Below, one piece after another: positions 34,710 through 34,844 of a stretch of DNA of 34,844 nucleotides. Made by a program: the position numbers and the translations under genes. Origin of the DNA: Tardiphaga sp. (GTDB lineage: Bacteria > Pseudomonadota > Alphaproteobacteria > Rhizobiales > Xanthobacteraceae). The stretch is from assembly GCF_028290495.1 (NCBI RefSeq), contig NZ_JAQGJT010000154.1:1-34844 (forward strand), in the 5' to 3' direction. Position 1 is the first letter of the stretch. The number at the start of each line of letters is the position of its first letter. Under the pieces are notes generated by a model. The model made no database searches and was not told the origin of the DNA. It worked only from the letters and a program-made list of their open reading frames with translations.

Positions 34710-34844
34710 TGAGCTGCACCCGGTTCTGTTGACACCGGCTTAGACTAATCCCGCTCTTTGCTCGAACTCCATAGGGCTCAGATATCCGATGGTCGAGTGA
34801 CGCCGCTTCGGATTATAGAAGCGTTCGATGTAGTCGAACACATC
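34710..34844 (-). mobile_element. End of an IS3-family insertion sequence (continues beyond window)
   Basis: The element end begins TGAGCTGCACCCGGTTCTGT, 30 bases before the transposase stop on the minus strand, and directly abuts the interrupted acyltransferase. The other end and the target duplication lie outside the window. Boundary at 34710 is inferred from the break in homology. Confidence 0.65.
34740..34844 (-). CDS. IS3-family transposase OrfB, C-terminal end (partial)
   Basis: The last 34 codons read DVFDYIERFYNPKRRHSTIG followed by YLSPMEFEQRAGLV and a TAA stop. This is the well-known C-terminus of the IS3-family integrase-core transposase, including the conserved NPKRRHSTIGYLSP block. 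The rest of the gene lies to the right of the window. Intactness cannot be judged. Confidence 0.85.
   Translation of the reverse strand, partial: DVFDYIERFYNPKRRHSTIGYLSPMEFEQRAGLV

Overview
The window reads as chromosomal DNA of a GC-rich alphaproteobacterium of the Bradyrhizobium/Rhodopseudomonas/Afipia group (Nitrobacteraceae). The main reason is a contiguous microaerobic-respiration locus in the order known from Bradyrhizobium: fixK, a receiver-only regulator, fixJ, fixL, then ccoNOQP (fixNOQP) and ccoGHIS (fixGHIS). The FixL haem-PAS residues and the redox-type cysteine of FixK are also of the Bradyrhizobium kind. The genus is an inference from gene order and remembered protein families; no database search was run.

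Layout. 1-8.1 kb is ordinary core genome: the end of tldD, a signal peptidase I overlapping it by one base, a caspase-fold protein lacking both catalytic residues, a secreted SNase-like protein lacking the usual catalytic Glu, an LssY-C-domain membrane-anchored protein, a class V aminotransferase and a CPA1 Na+/H+ antiporter. 8.1-16.0 kb (minus strand) holds ccoNOQP-GHIS: the cbb3 oxidase and its copper and assembly factors. 16.1-20.5 kb holds its control genes: a decayed universal-stress gene, a two-CBS-domain protein, FixL, FixJ, a stand-alone receiver and FixK. Four sites fitting the FixK/FNR pattern TTGA-N6-TCAA lie in this locus: before ccoN, before ccoG, between the CBS gene and fixL, and over the fixJ stop codon just before the receiver gene. 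This suggests a wired feed-forward and feedback circuit: low O2 -> FixL~P -> FixJ~P -> fixK -> FixK -> oxidase operons, plus FixK feeding back on fixL and on the receiver. rsgA and a PAS-HWE histidine kinase follow.

From about 23.1 kb the DNA changes character (lower GC, few genes, many broken ORFs). A P4-type tyrosine integrase, a small excisionase-like HTH protein and a DUF5906/SF3-like replicative helicase form a compact mobile-element core. A non-coding stretch with several strong stem-loops follows and could be an origin or regulatory region. Next come decayed IS481-like and IS4-like transposases (27.1-28.9 kb), a large parallel beta-helix (tailspike/pectate-lyase-like) protein, a methyltransferase gene broken by one frameshift, two decayed IS630-type transposases, and an acyltransferase fragment cut by the end of an IS3-type element that runs off the window. 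The last part looks like a decaying surface-glycan or prophage-derived region colonised by insertion sequences.

No CRISPR array, rRNA or convincing intact tRNA was seen.
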